A stretch of DNA of 64,000 bases from Viola odorata (Eukaryota > Streptophyta > Magnoliopsida > Malpighiales > Violaceae). How positions within the stretch are numbered: position 1 is the stretch's first letter; every line of letters begins with the position of its first letter. The notes under the pieces are model-generated. The model was not told the origin of the DNA. It ran no database searches and saw only the letters and a program-made list of their open reading frames with translations. Below, piece after piece: positions 40,985 to 54,121 of the stretch. Location of the stretch: NCBI GenBank assembly GCA_963691705.1, contig OY829537.1:62720304-62784303 (forward strand), given 5' to 3'. The translations under genes were made by a program, and so were the position numbers.

Positions 40985-42222
40985 ATTTGATCTCTCCTTT
41001 TGTATTTATGTAAACTAACGCATCCTCTCTATTTTCATGTGGGCTATTTTGACTCTCTTCTCTCACTCCATGCTTGCTCTTTTCATGGAAGTTGTTTTCT
41101 TTCTCATCTCTTTTCCCATGCTCACTTTTTTCATAGGGGTTGTTTTGCTCTTTTTATTTTCCCTCAACACTCAACTTTTTCTTTTCAAGCGTTTTTGAGT
41201 TCTCGTAAGCAATATGAGACTTTGCTAACCATCTCTGATCTTCCATAACTTGATTTGGCTTTAAGGGTGCAAGAGTAAAGTTAACTCCATCCTTCTTCAA
41301 TGTATACCGATTACTCCTTCCTTCGTATTTGGCATGTCTATCATAGTGCCATGGTCGACCAAGTAAAAGATGACTTATATGCATTGGTACTACGTAACAA
41401 AGGATCTCGTCTCTATACTTCCCAATAGAGAACGAAATTAATACTTGCTTCATTACCTTAATTTCGCTGCCTTTGTTCAACCACTGTAGCGAATACGGTT
41501 TTGGGTGCTTTGTGGTCGGCAAACCCAACTTGTGAACCAACAACGTGCTTACACAGCTTGTGAAGCTCCCATTGTCAATCACCAATGAACACCTTCGCTC
41601 CTCAATTAAATAGCATGTATAAAATAAGTTTTCTCGTTGTCCCTCCTCACATACTTCACCTTTGACTTCAGCACTAAGATTACACTTAATAATAAGTGTT
41701 AACCCATGCGCATTTGTATCAATCTCTCCCGACTCACTCTCAACTTCTTCCTCCACACCCTCGGGCTCTTCACTTGTTCGATCGTCATCCGAGTCTAGGT
41801 AATCATTATCCTGAATAATTAAGACACGCTTATTAGGGCACTCGGACTTCATGTGACCTCTACTAGAGCACCTAAAACACACAATATCCCTTATAGGTAC
41901 CTTATTCGCCGAATTAGATGAAGGGTTGTTGCTGTTGACATTCCGTGAACGTTCGGCACACTCTTATTACCATATGTATGCGGCAAAACCTTAGGTGGAT
42001 TTTGCGCAACTTGATCACCCTTCCCCCGAAATGTCTTCTCCCACGGTAGTGTCTTTGTAGCAACCGAAGTAGTATAAGGAACCCTAGTCTTTCTCTGTCA
42101 CTTAATCTTGATAGCCATGTGTAACATCTCTTGCAAATCCGTATAATGCGTTAGCTCCAATGCGTTAACTATCTCCATCTCATAAAAATATTCACTGACG
42201 CTCTTACTCCCTTATGTCATGG
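40985..42222 (-). pseudogene. gag: Element D gag C-terminal part and protease
   Basis: On the minus strand gag text (SVSEYFYEMEIVNALELTH) starts at the Athila-right insertion point and continues, with a frameshift, to the open frame 41882-41154. That frame has a CCHC knuckle CFRCSSRGHMKSEC, an acidic linker, a protease-like LVIDNGSFTSCVS, and HLLLGRPWHYDRHAKYEG. These match gag-protease of element A (CFKCGRKGHMRAEC, HLLLGRPWQFDRHA). The N-terminal gag part is at 57549-57935, across the Athila insertion; the internal part past protease is at 18313-17280, across element B. Confidence 0.85.
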
Positions 42223-43687
42223 TGCTTGACGTTTATTTCCATGTGTTTTTACCATCTTAAACTACCTTGTTTAGGGTAAAAATAATCTCTTTCACGTCAA
42301 TTTGCTATCTTTTGAAGGAAGTCTTGGGCAAGAGAAGAAATGAAGGAAACGTATGCCTTGAGCGACAAAGTGGCAATCTTGGCCGCAGGCTTGGCCAAGA
42401 TTGCAGAGATAGAGGCGTGCTGGTCATGGATTCAAGGAAGACGCATTCGGATTGAGAAGCCAACTAGCTGTTGCGTCCTTAGGATTGACTCTTGGTTGTA
42501 ATCCGATTTGAACAAAAACAATCTTTTAGTATCTTATTTTATTTCATTTTGAATTTAAACAAATGGGATTTTATCCCTATCTTTTAGCTATTTGAAGTTT
42601 GGAATTTGGAAAGGAACGTGATTGTTGGGGACTCTAACCTTGTTAAAGGTTAGGGAAGGCTATCAATTACAGGAGCTTCCTTCTTCCAACTTCTGGTTCT
42701 TGTAAACATTTTGCTCTGTGATAATTCGGTTTTGAATATCATAGATTTTAATTTTAATTCATGTTCTTCAATTATTTCTTTGTCTTCTTAATTATTATGT
42801 CTAGTAGCTAAACACCAAATTCTTGGTAGGGGTTGAGTGAGCATACTTGTGATTCGTGAGATCGATTGTTCTTATTATCCTCTTATTCATAATTAATTCA
42901 AGTTCAGTTTTAACAAATCGGTTCCCGTCTAGGCTAAGACTTGATCAATCTTAGATAAGACGACGAATTTGTAGCCAGTCACGAAGGGGACGAGCAAAAC
43001 TGGAGTGACTCAAGTAGGTAGCTAGCCTCACGGAGGTTAGTGGACTTAGATCGATATAGGCCTAACTAGGCTGACAATCTAGGGCTCCGAGTTGGGAGTA
43101 GCTTGGCCTAGACTCTGTCTTTCCCTACGCCATTGAGAAAACGCATGTGCCTTAAGCCAGCAGCGAATTGGATAAACCCTTTAACCAGCAAGGTGTCCAC
43201 TGGCCAGGATCACTAGGAAAGGGGGTTCCCTCCAAGTGATTTCAAAAGGAGGAAAGTAGGATTGGAAAGGGGTTCCTCCCAATCTATAGCAGAGTTATGA
43301 GAGAGAAGGAGAAAATCTAAGGTCGATGATCGATTAACCAAGGAATGCGCCCACGAATTCGCCCTTACCAGGAGTTTACCTCACATCAGTTCATAACCAA
43401 TCTCAATCAGCAATCTTAGCTAAGATTCCTTTCTGCCTAAGATTGCTTCTTTGTTTAATTTTTGCTTTGTTACTTTTTATTGGTTTGTTCATTTTAATTG
43501 CAGAAAAAAACCCCTCAACTCCAGTGACGAGGAAGTCGAGTCGAAACTACAATTTCCCGAAAGATCTCTGTGGACGATCCTCTTACCACGATCTACAAGT
43601 TCCTTGTGAACGAGTGATAAGTTGTATTCCTACCCTTAAATTCGTATATTTTATACAACTAAATTTGATGTCCTCGACACGCAATCA
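42223..43687 (+). repeat. Athila-right 5' LTR
   Basis: It starts TGCTTGACG (the 3' LTR has TGATTGACG) and ends CGACACGCAATCA. No open frame of interest was seen inside. Confidence 0.93.
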
Positions 43688-43692
43688 AATTT

Positions 43693-43710
43693 TGGCGCCG
43701 TTGCTGGGGA
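43693..43710 (+). promoter_or_regulatory. Athila-right primer binding site
   Basis: TGGCGCCGTTGCTGGGGA lies five bases after the LTR and differs by one base from the usual Athila primer site, thought to match tRNA-Asp. Confidence 0.9.
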
Positions 43711-43762
43711 TCTTTTGACGGTGTTTTTGTAGTTTTATTTTTATTTTTGTCTTTTGCAGTTA

Positions 43763-45480
43763 ATGATCAGGTCCTCAAAGGAAGATTTTCTACCTTTGAA
43801 TCCAGAACTTACGAAGACTGAAGCACAAAATAGAAAGAAAGCCAAGAGGAAGTTTGACGGTGAATTTTCAGGGGCACGAACAGAATCTAGTCCCAGCAGC
43901 AGTCTAGGCCAAGATCTAAGCGTAGCTGAAAATCCAATACCAATCATGGAAGAAAACCAACAAGAACAGACGATGATGGAACAAAACAGGTGGCAGAACG
44001 AGTGACCTACTCCTGTATGAATCTACCCCCAATGGCTAATGATTGGTCTATAAAGACAAATATCATAGCCAACTTAACCAAGTTCCATGGCCATTTAAAC
44101 AAAAATCCATATAACCATTTGAGGAACCTTCACCTCCAATGTGATGCCTTAAAACCAGTGGGAGTATCAATAGAAAGGGCCAAACTAAAAGCATTTCCCT
44201 AGTCTCTTGAAGACTCAGCTAAGTATTGGTTCTATAGTTTGCCCCATAACACTATTACAACATGGGGAGATATGTCTGTTGCCTTCCTGAACAAGTATTG
44301 GAATGCGACTAAGGCAGGGACAACAAGGAAAAATTTAGTCTCCATCTAGAAAAGGGGAGGTGAGAGCTTGAGTGAATATCATCAGAGGTATAGGGACCTT
44401 CAAGATATTTGCCCTACATATGGCGTGGCCGATAATCTTCTGATCCAATATTTCTATGACGAAATGTGTGTAAAGGATAAGGAGAGAGTGGATGCAGCCG
44501 CTGGAGGGGCACTTCAAGACCTTACACCAACGAGAGCCAAATTGCTTCTCCAAACAATGGCCGATAATTGCCAAAATAATGCCTCATCCGAGAGAAATTC
44601 TGCACCTTCTTCTTTGAATGCTTTGAATGTTGAAAATAAGCTCGATAAGATTACTAAAATATTGATGAATCTTTCTACAGGTGCCACATCTCAAGTACAA
44701 CCTACAGTAGCATCAGCTAATCCTATGCCCTTGATTTGCGGGATTTGCCAACAATTAGATCATCCAACCCATAGCTGTTATATGGTGGAACAGTCGGGTG
44801 ATCCAGCCTCAATCACAGTTAATGCGGCATATGGTTACAATCAAGGACAACCTAGATTTCCTCATGAAAGTAACCAATACCCTTGAAGACAACATCCCAA
44901 TCTAAGGTGGAGACAAGATCCGCCTCAGCCTAGCCAACAACCACAACAACAATACAATCAGCAACCACAACAATCCCCCATAAACTTTCAACACTTTGTA
45001 CCCAGACCACCTCAATCAAACCAGGCCAATGTCCCATTGTTACCGCCAGCACCTCAACCGCTTAAGATTATTGGAGTTCCTATAGAGGATACGTTGCAAA
45101 AATTCATGCAAGCAACCCAGTCTAGTCTTGTTGAGATGCAGAAACAGAACGTTGAAATGCAAAATCAAATTAGCTAACTTACCCAACAAACGCATCAACC
45201 TGAGTCAGGTGGTAAATTACCTTCCACCACTGAAAATAATCCCAGGCATATTGTAAGTGCTATTCATCTTAGGAGTGGAAGCGTTCTACCTGAAAGGAAG
45301 GGAGCAAAGTCAGACCAGGAGGTACACAATCAGTCGATTAAGGATGAGGATGATGATGTGGATGAAAAAATCCAGGTAGAGTCTCAGCCGGAACCAATCT
45401 TAGGTAAGACGGAGACTAAGACTGACAATCCAACCGAAATAGAAAAGGAGTAGCCGATCTTAGCCAAGCCAGTAGCTAAG
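43763..45480 (+). pseudogene. gag: Athila-right gag
   Basis: ATG at 43763 (MIRSSKEDFLPLNPELTK) starts gag; a frameshift near 43990 moves into the main frame. The core has NDWSIKTNIIANLTKFHGHL, WFYSLPHNTITTW, KERVDAAAGGALQDLTPTRAK and an atypical knuckle CGICQQLDHPTHSC at about 44737. Stops occur at about 44200, 44347, 44884 and 45175, and a TAG is near 45452. Athila gag has the same layout, ending with a Gln-rich part and the motif LRSGS. Confidence 0.88.
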
Positions 45481-48400
45481 ACTGATGAACAGAGTTCAAA
45501 ACCTCAGGGAACAGTGGAGATTCCACCACCCTATCCTCCCAAATCTTCCAAACAGAAGAAGTTAGACGAGGCTAAGGAATTCATGAACATTTTTGGCAAA
45601 GTGGCAGTGAATATTCCCATGCTAGATTTAATTTCTAAAGTACCATCTTATGCAAAAAATTTAAAAGAACTCTATACTAACAAAAGAAAACTTGCAGGAA
45701 TGGAGAGAGTGAATCTTACACAGAATGTTTCCTTAGTACTTCAGAGAAAACTCCCGGAGAAGTGCGGATATCAAGGAACCTTCACCATCCCTTGTAAGAT
45801 AGGGAACGAAACGGTGGAAAAAGCTCTCTGCGACTTAGGGGCTGGAATCAACATGACGTCCTTGAAAGAATATAAGACATTGTAAATGGGACCAATGAAA
45901 GAGACGCAGGTGGTAATTCAATTGGCTGACCGAACCGTAATACATCCTAAGGAAGTAGTAGAGGACATTCTCGTCCAAGTCAATAATTTTATATACCCTG
46001 TGGATTTTTATATCGTTGAGATGGATTCTGACTTACCTTCTTGTACAACAGATGTGCTTCTAGGGAGACCTTTCCTTAGGTCAGCTAGAGCAAAGATAGA
46101 TGTTTATGAAGGAAGTATCATTTTGGAATTCTTTGGGAGAACGATTAAGTTCTATATGAAGGAGGGATTAAAATATCAAAATGAGATGCACAGTGTTAAA
46201 TTTATTGATATTTTATACCCTATCGAAGAAGAAACTGTAGATTTGAGTGCTACTGACCCACTTGATTTTATCTTAAGCAGAAGTATCTCAGCTAAGAAAC
46301 TGACAGAATTGGAAGACCGAGTGGGAAACCGAGAAGATCTTAGGGAGATCTTAACAGATCTTCACGAGATTGAACCATTGAAGGAATCATTGAATTGCCC
46401 ATTGTTGAGCGTGTCTGATTCTAAGGTTTTACCATCTATTGTGCAGGCACCCAAGCTAGATCTTAAGGAGTTGCCAGAACACCTTAAGGATGCCTATCTA
46501 GGCCAAGATAAAACTCTACCAGTAATAATCTCAGCTAAGCTTTCCAGCGAGGAAGAAGCCAGATTGACAAACGTGTTGAAGGACCACAAAGAGGCTATTG
46601 GATGGACCTTGGCAGACATCAAGGGCATATCCTCAACCATTTGTACCCACAAGATTCATGTGGAAGAGGATAACAAAATAGTCCGACAACCCTAGAGGAG
46701 GCTAAACCCTCTGATGATGGAAGTTGTCAAGAAAGAAATTATTAAGTTGCTTGATGCTGGAATTATTTACCTTATCTCTGATAGTTCGTGGGTTTCCCCT
46801 GTGCAGGTTGTACCTAAGAAGACATGAATTACCGTGACTGAAGGAGAAGATGGAGTAAAAAAGACCACAAGAATTCAGAATGGGTGGAGGGTCTGCATAG
46901 ACTACCGCAGACTTAACCAAGTCACGAGGAAGGACCACTTTCCGTTACCATTCATTGACCAAATGGTGGAACGATTGAATGGGAAATCCCATTACTGTTT
47001 CTTGGATGGTTATTTGGGATTTCATCAAATCCCAGTGGCATTAGAAGACCAAGAGAAGACGACATTCACATGTCCCTTTGGAACCTTCGTATATGAGAGG
47101 ATGTCATTCGGATTGTGCAACGCACCAACCACCTTTCAAAGGTGTATGGTTAGTATCTTTTCAGACTACGTAGAAAAAGGTATTGAAGTGTTCATGGATG
47201 ACTTCACCATCTATGGTGATAATTTTGATCAATGCTTATCTAATTTGAAAAATGTTTTGAAAAGATGTGTGACCACTAATCTTGTGTTAAACTTTGAGAA
47301 ATGCCACTTTATGGTAGAACAAGGAATTGTCTTAGGTCATGTAGTTTCCAAGAAAGGTATAGAAGTCGACCAGGCTAAGATTGATGTTATTAAAAGCTTA
47401 CCTTACCCCTCATGCGTGCGTGAGGTTAGAAGTTTTCTTGGCCATGCAGGATTTTATCGTAGGTTTATCAAAGACTTCTCAAAGATAGTGGAGCCGATGT
47501 GCAAGCTGTTACAAAAAGAAGTGGACATCAATTTTGACGAAGCTTGCCAATTGGCATTTGACAAGATCAAGGAGAAACTCACTACTGCCCCAATCATACA
47601 AGCACCAGATTGGAGTCTCCCATTCCAGTTGATGTGTGATGCTAGCAACTCAGCCGTTGGTGCGGTTCTAGGGCAGAAGAATAGTAGAGATCCACATGTG
47701 ATCTACTACGCCTCTAAGATGCTTGACAAAGCACAAAAGAACTATACCACAACAGAAAAGGAGTTGTTTGCAATAAGCTTTGCATTGGATAAATTCAGAT
47801 CGTATTTATTGGGAACAAAAGTCATAGTCTTTTCTGACCATGCGGCCTTGAGGTACCTCCTGACCAAATCAGAATCTAAGCTAAGATTGATCCACTGGAT
47901 TTTACTTTTGCAGGAATATAATTTGGAGATTAAGGACAAAGCAGGAAAGGAAAACTTAGTCGCAAACCACCTGAGCAGATGCCTTGTAAAAGGCGATTTG
48001 GAACCTATCAGAGATGATTTTTCGGACAAACACCTATTTGTTGTCCAGGCGAAGAGACCATAGTTCGCTGACCTCGTCAATTTTTTAGCCACGGTTAAGC
48101 ATCATGGAGACTTAACGGCTCAAGAAAAGGTAGAGATTAAGCATGACAGCAGGTATTTCGTCTGGGATGACCCTTATCTTTGGAAAATTAGATCTGATCA
48201 ATTGATTAGAAGATGTATTCCTGAAAGTGAGATCCCGTCTGTCTTAAGATTTTGCCATTCTTATGCACGTGCTGGACATTTTGAAGCCAAGAGGACAACC
48301 TTAAAAGTCCTTGAGTCGGGATTTTATTGGCCTACTCTATTTCATGATAGCTATAGATTCTATAAGACATGCCCTGAATGCCAAAAGATAGGAAACATAA

Positions 48401-49350
48401 GCGCAAAAAACCAAATGCCCATGAATGTTATATTAAATTGTGAGATTTTTGATTTATGGGGTATTGATTTTATGGGGCCTTTTCTTATGTCAAATGGAAA
48501 ACAATATATATTGCTTGCTGTGGATTACATGTCTAAGTGGATAGAAGCGAAAGCAACTAGGACCAATGATGCTAAAACTGTTGTTTCATTTTTGAAATCT
48601 AACATTTTGAACAGATTTGGCATGCCTAGGGGGATCATTAGCGACCGTGGGACACATTTTTGCAATAGTATTATTGTTTCGCTTTTCAGGAAATATGGTG
48701 TAACCCATAGAGTCTCCACTTCTTACCATCCTCAGTCAAATGGCCAAGCGGAGGTATCAAACAGAGAAGTCAAGTCGATCTTGGCTAAGACAGTTGGCCT
48801 AGATCGGCGAGATTGGAGCCAAAGGCTAGATGATGCGTTGTGGGCATACAAGACTGCCTATAAATCTCCCATAGGAATGACTCCATACAAATTGGTGTAC
48901 GGGAAAGCATGCCACCTACTAGTAGGTATGCAACATAGAGCTTATTGGGCAATTCGGAAGTGCAATCTAAGGTACAACCAGGCAGGTGAGGAAAGGAAAC
49001 TTCAAATTCACGAGATAGAAGAACTGAGGAATTAAGCATATGATAACCAGCTCTTAGCTAAGATCAGGATGAAGACATACCATGACAGCAAGATTGTTGA
49101 GAAAAATCTCCAACTTGGGGGAAAAGTCCTTCTATACAACTCCAGATTTAAGCTCTTTCCTGGTAAGCTTAAGACTAAATGGGAAGGCCCATATGTTATC
49201 ACTAATATCTACCCTCATGGTGCAGTGGACATTAAGAATGAAAAGATATGAATAGTGTTCAAGGTCAATGAACAGTGGCTCAAACCATTCCTAGAAGGAT
49301 TTCCCACATTTAAGGAAAGCCAGGCGATTGAAGCCCCACCTGAGATTTAG
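45481..49350 (+). pseudogene. pol: Athila-right protease, RT, RNase H and integrase
   Basis: Protease has TIPCKIGNE and CDLGAGIN (about 45790-45855). RT starts near 46888 ([11 protein letters not shown]) with FGLCNAP and the catalytic FMDDF at about 47194. RNase H has [14 protein letters not shown] and [11 protein letters not shown]. After a TAG at 48061, integrase shows [13 protein letters not shown] and CPECQK zinc ligands, then [18 protein letters not shown] and [10 protein letters not shown] for the DDE triad. The C-terminal part has WEGPYVITNIYPHGAVDI. In-frame stops at about 45883, 46693, 46825, 48061, 49033 and 49249 inactivate it, but no frameshift was found after 43990. Confidence 0.92.
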
Positions 49351-49842
49351 TGAAAGAAAAGCAGAGTCACGCCTAGGACTATAACTAGGGCGCTACATGG
49401 GAGGCAACCCATGATTTTTGTTTTTAATTTTTGTGAATAAATTGTTTGTTCAAAAATTTTCCATAGTTACTTACTGATTTTTTCTTTCAAGAATTTCTTG
49501 GAATTTTCTAGAGGGTCGCGAGGAATTAAGTGTGGTGAAGAAGCTTGGCCAAGTCTTTTTGATGTAGGCCACGCGGAGAAAAAGGGAAAAAAATAACAGA
49601 TTACGTTTAGGAAGGAGGAGAAAAAGTAGAAGCAACGGTTATATTTTGAAAAAAAAAATTTAATTTTCAGTTGGGAATTAATATTTTCAAATTATGAGAT
49701 ATTCTCCTTATCTCCCACAAAACCCTCAAATCCTTTATTTTTCTCCCTCTCGCCGAAAATCTCTCAAACACTTCCTCAACTAAAGCTCCTCCACTTTCCT
49801 ACTTTCACTCCACGATCACTCCACGATCAATCCTTTTTAAAC
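49351..49842 (+). other. Athila-right spacer between pol and the third ORF
   Basis: This non-coding stretch follows pol. A third-ORF transcript would be expected to start or be spliced here; I see no clear TATA box or splice pair. Confidence 0.4.
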
Positions 49843-51182
49843 ATGGGAAAATCTAAGAAATCCTCCAAGAAATCAGCCACGCCAAAATCCCTTCTGAAAG
49901 AGCAAGGATCTCCTACTCCTTCGCTCTCCCCCTCTCTCTCAAATCCTGAGAAAGATCTCTCCCAGAATCTTAATGAAGTACTCAGTATAGCAAGGACGAT
50001 TATGTCCATGGACAAAGGCCTCTGTGGTTCCCCAAGCCAGCATACAAAGCAAGTTCTATCCACTCTTCCTCCAGTTCAGACCTCTGGGGTCTCCTCAGGG
50101 TACTCTCTCGACTAAGAGGAAGATTCTCCTCACCGAAGAGCCAAAAATCCAATCTAGGGTTAGCCAAGAGGGTAGCCTGGAGGTAGAAGTGATTTCGAAG
50201 ACTGATTCCGATGAGAAACCCTCTGCTAGAGCCAAGCAGGTGGCTCGCAAGAAGGATGGGAAGAAGGGAGCTGATTCTGAACCACAATGTGAAAAGGGTT
50301 CGACGAAGGAGAAGAAAACTAGGAAGAGAAAGATGGAAGTTGCTGATGAAGCGGTGCCAGCTAAAAGAACGCGTTCTGCAGCTGTGAAAGGGAAGAAGAA
50401 AGTTGAGGAAGCTGATATTGAAGATGACTCATATGCTGATGCAGCTGCAGTCTTGGCCAAGCCTGCGGCAAAGACTGCCAAGGTATTCCTACCCCCCTTA
50501 AACTCATTGAATGGCTGTTTGAGGCCTGATACCCCTGATTTTAAGATTAGATTACTTGAGAAGCATGCTTGCGAAATTACTCAATTTGCAATTCTTGATT
50601 TCTCGTTTCTTGATGCTTTAGGTGTGGGTACCAAGATTAGGCAGTACATAATCAATCTTGGGTGGGAATGTTTTATGTACCTTGATTTGCCTGCTTATGC
50701 TGAGTTGTGTTTGGAATTCCATGCATTTTTCTGGCTTGATCAAGATAAGTTGTATGCTAATGGTAGAGCCAACCCTGATCTTCGCGCGTCTGATGTGGTG
50801 AATTTTTGATTGCTTGACATGTGGTCTCACTTGTCCATTGATGAATTTAATCTCTTGCTTGGATTTGTCACTGAAGAAGGACTTAATTCTGATGAGTATA
50901 GGAATGCCCTGAGTGATTATCCCCTATATTGGGATAAGGCAGTAGCTTTTGGAGAGTTAATTGGTGACCCTAATGGGAAACTCGATAAGAATGCTAAGGC
51001 TCACCAGATCCGAGATCCTACCTTGAGGATTCTCCAAAGGATCCTCTCTATTAATCTCTCTAGCAAGACAACTGTCTCGGGCAATATTTCTAAGCTTGAA
51101 ACCTTTTTACTTTGGTGCATGTTGCATAAGAAGAGAGTAAATTTAGGCTACTAGATTGTTAGGCAAATAAAGGCATGCGATC
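49843..51182 (+). pseudogene. Athila-right third ORF (ATHILA ORF-1 / env-position protein), 5' part
   Basis: ATG at 49843 (MGKSKKSSKKSATPK) starts a Lys/Ser-rich N-terminus. A frameshift lies near 50100. A basic stretch (KKTRKRKMEV, KRTRSAAVKGKKK) follows, then the conserved core ITQFAILDFSFLDALGVG, NLGWECFMYLDLPAYAELCLEF, and a TGA at 50807, then EFNLLLGFVTEEG and LLWCMLHKKRVNLGY with a stop near 51152. This matches the protein family that Athila elements carry after pol. No signal peptide or clear membrane span is seen, so an envelope role is not supported by this copy. The solo LTR at 51183 splits it. Confidence 0.8.
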
Positions 51183-52129
51183 TGCTGCGCCCCAAAAATT
51201 TAAAAATTCGCGAGTGTACGACGAATCTGAGACCTTACGATGCTCGGCGTAAAAGGACGCCTCGCAACATGCAATGAAGTCGCCACCCTAATTTTTTATC
51301 TCTAGGCTTAGGGAACCTAATCGTCATGGCATAAAAATAAAATAAATAAAAAACTAAAGGCACAAAAAAGACGGTCTAAACCCAAGACAAAGGTTCGGGG
51401 TCGTATTATGGACTCGGGAAGGTGTTAGGTACCCGAGTCACATCCAAAAATGGTTACCGGTTGATAAGAGAGGTGTTTAAAAGATGTTTGATAAAAATGC
51501 GTTTTAAAAGGGGGTCCTCAGAGGAATCGTCACTTTAGTCTTTTCCATGATGGGGACCATTCAGGAATAATTAATCGTTGGACGGGGTTACCGTTTTAAA
51601 AATCTTTTCGGACGGGGTTAGCATTTTCAAGACCGATCGATTATTCCTGACCGTAGCTTGATGGGACTGAATTTTCCGTAAGTCTGAATAAGCACCCTCT
51701 ATTTCATCATCGGACCATGCATGATTAAATTAATTACTAAGTGATTCTATCATGGATTGCTAACAGAGTACAAATTTAAATGGGAGATATTTTAAAATGA
51801 TAAACCGATATGGGATCGAAGCCACCAAACACATGCAGTCAATATAAGCGGAATTTAAAACAAATGAGCATGGCATTTAAAGCGAGTTATTTAAACAAGA
51901 TGTTCATGTGGGTTGATTTTAATTCTAGCAATTCTATATATCATGCATACGATTAATATTTATGGAAAGCTTTGAATAAATAAAAGGGAAAGAAAGGTGT
52001 ACTTTCGAGCAAAGCTTAAATTTTAAACCTACAAAATGAGAGTGTTAGTGATAGCTCGAAAAATAAATAAGCAGTTTATGAATGCGAGAATTTAAATAAA
52101 CAGTTGATATATATCAAAAAATTAAATAA

Positions 52130-52300
52130 TGGTTTGATGCATACGAAAATTAAAACGGTGATTTGATAAGTGCAGGAAAATTTAAATGATGATTTGATGC
52201 ATACGAAAATTTAAATGGCGATTTGACGCATGCAAGAAAATTTAAATGATGATTTGATGAGTGCGAGAAATTTAAATGATGATTTGATGCATACGAAATC
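52130..52300. repeat. About 30-bp minisatellite in the solo LTR
   Basis: GATTTGATGCATACGAAAA followed by TTTAAATGAT is repeated about six times with variants (GAGTGCGAGA or ACGCATGCAAG in place of ATGCATACG). Copy Z has related AT-rich sequence near 2900-3170 but a less regular array. Confidence 0.75.
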
Positions 52301-53125
52301 GATGTTAGTAATCGTTCGAAGATAATTAAAACAATAAATAAAAGTAAAGCAAATAGATATGCATTTAAATTTAAACAAGTAAATAAATAATTAATTAAAC
52401 ATGGCATGTGACATAAATTAAATATTTGCATACGAGTTATTAATTAAATATGGCATACGAGCTATTAATTAAATAAACACGAAAATAAAATGACTCGAAC
52501 AATTGACGAAACTTTAATGGGCTGGGCCCATGTGCATGCTGAATTTTAAATAAAATAGAAAAGGGGAGCAGATGGGATTGGCTTGGGCCTTGAGCCAAGG
52601 CCCATCTGCGTTTTAAAAGAGAAAGGGACGGGCTTGGCCCATCACCTTGCTTCTTCTTCTTCCTTAGAACAGCATGGCACTTTTCTTCTTCTCCCTCACG
52701 TCGCCGGCGCCATGGCCGGCGACCAAGACACACACACTCCAATGAAACACAACCAAAACAAGTGCAGAAATTCCAGCAACACAACAGTAGCCCAAATCAA
52801 CCAAAACAACAAGTAATTTCAATGAAAACAGTGGCAAATTTATCAAGAAATATCAAGCTCTTTAACATGCATATATTGTTATTAATTAATCAAGACCTCA
52901 TACAATCAAATTGAGGCAAGGGAAATGAAATTGGCATGATATAAAAGTATTTAAAGCATATTTAAGCAATTGATTCATGCATTAGGAGGATAAATGAAAA
53001 TTAAAAGAAGGAAGCTAGAGAGAGAAAGCTTGAAAATACTCACTTTGATTGCTTCCTTTTGCTTGGATTGATGTTGGTGATGAGAGGGTGTCAACCCGTG
53101 GTCTTTTAAGGGTAGAAGGGCAGGG

Positions 53126-53133
53126 TATTTATA
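53126..53133 (-). promoter_or_regulatory. TATA box of the solo LTR
   Basis: CCTATAAATACCC reads on the minus strand and fixes the sense of the LTR. A GTGAGTATTTTC donor-like site follows about 85 bp downstream in that sense. Confidence 0.65.
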
Positions 53134-54121
53134 GGTGGAGGTTGGACGAATGTGTGGTGAGCAAGCCGTGACACGGCTCGATGATTTGCGTGGCTGAGAA
53201 TGAAAGGAAGCCACGGGAAGGAGTGACTCGACATGGTGACAAGGCTTCCTTCTCGAAGCAATGACGAGGCTTGATTCTCGAAGCAATGACGAGGCTTCGA
53301 ATTGGAGAGGAAATGGCTTGCGGGAAAAGAAAAGGGAATGGATGGTTGGCTTAATTAGGTGATCGTTGGATGGTTGACTAAGTTGGATGGTTGACTAAGT
53401 GAGCAGTCAACCAATCCAACGGTTGATTAAAAAGAAAGAAAGAAAAAATGCTTAGTAATTAATATGGGCTCGATCTATTAGTGCGACGAAATTAGCGAGA
53501 AACTCGAACGAAAGCAACTACGTTATAGAGAAAAATATGACGATCGAGATGATGCGAACAAAATTTTGAGCTCGACACTCTAAACATATTTATTTCCTCT
53601 TTAGGAAATGTCAACAAGTTCGGACGCAAAATAAATGCCCTTACGATAAAAATTAAACGAAACAAAACGAGATGGCGTGAAAGAGAAAAATAGTAGGTAA
53701 TTATCAATTAAATAAATAACGCGTTCGATCAATGGTCCGAGCGAACCTACTCGGGTCTAATTAAAGCTCGAACAAAAGTAATAATAAAATAAAAAATGCT
53801 AAAAAATATGATAAAATACTAAAAATTCTAAATTTTATGCGATGACCTAAAATGGAAAAATAAATAGCAAACGACTAATGGAGAATTAAAAATAGGATTT
53901 TTAAGGTTGAAAATATTAGTAATAATAATAATGAAAACACATGACGAAAAAAATAAAAAATGTGATTTTGAATGCTGATGACGATAATAACGATGATAAA
54001 ATGTGACGAGAATTAAAAATGAACTAATGACAGTAAATTAATTAAAAATGACAGTAAGTTAAGTAAAATAACAAAAATGATAAATTCAATTAAAAATGAC
54101 GTCAAAATTCGGGTATCAACA

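Larger units (their letters stand above)
51183..54121 (-). mobile_element. Complete solo LTR of family L (2939 bp)
   Basis: It is TG...CA bounded, with a perfect target duplication CGATC (51178-51182 and 54122-54126). The TATA box and 5'-leader-like text read on the minus strand, so the LTR sense is minus, starting TGTTGATACCCG at 54121 and ending GGGGCGCAGCA at 51183. It lacks all internal sequence. Removing it makes the third ORF of Athila-right continuous. A roughly 30-bp minisatellite lies at 52130-52300. The length and the TGGCGACTTCATTGC text near its end suggest an Ogre/Tat relative, but no internal region is here to confirm it. Confidence 0.92.

Noticed and set aside
52130..52300. Regular short repeats considered as a CRISPR array
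   Set aside because: Units are directly adjacent without unique spacers, and the genome is a plant's.
52150..52431. Minus-strand frame with repeated SNHHLNF
   Set aside because: It is just a translation of the roughly 30-bp minisatellite in the solo LTR.
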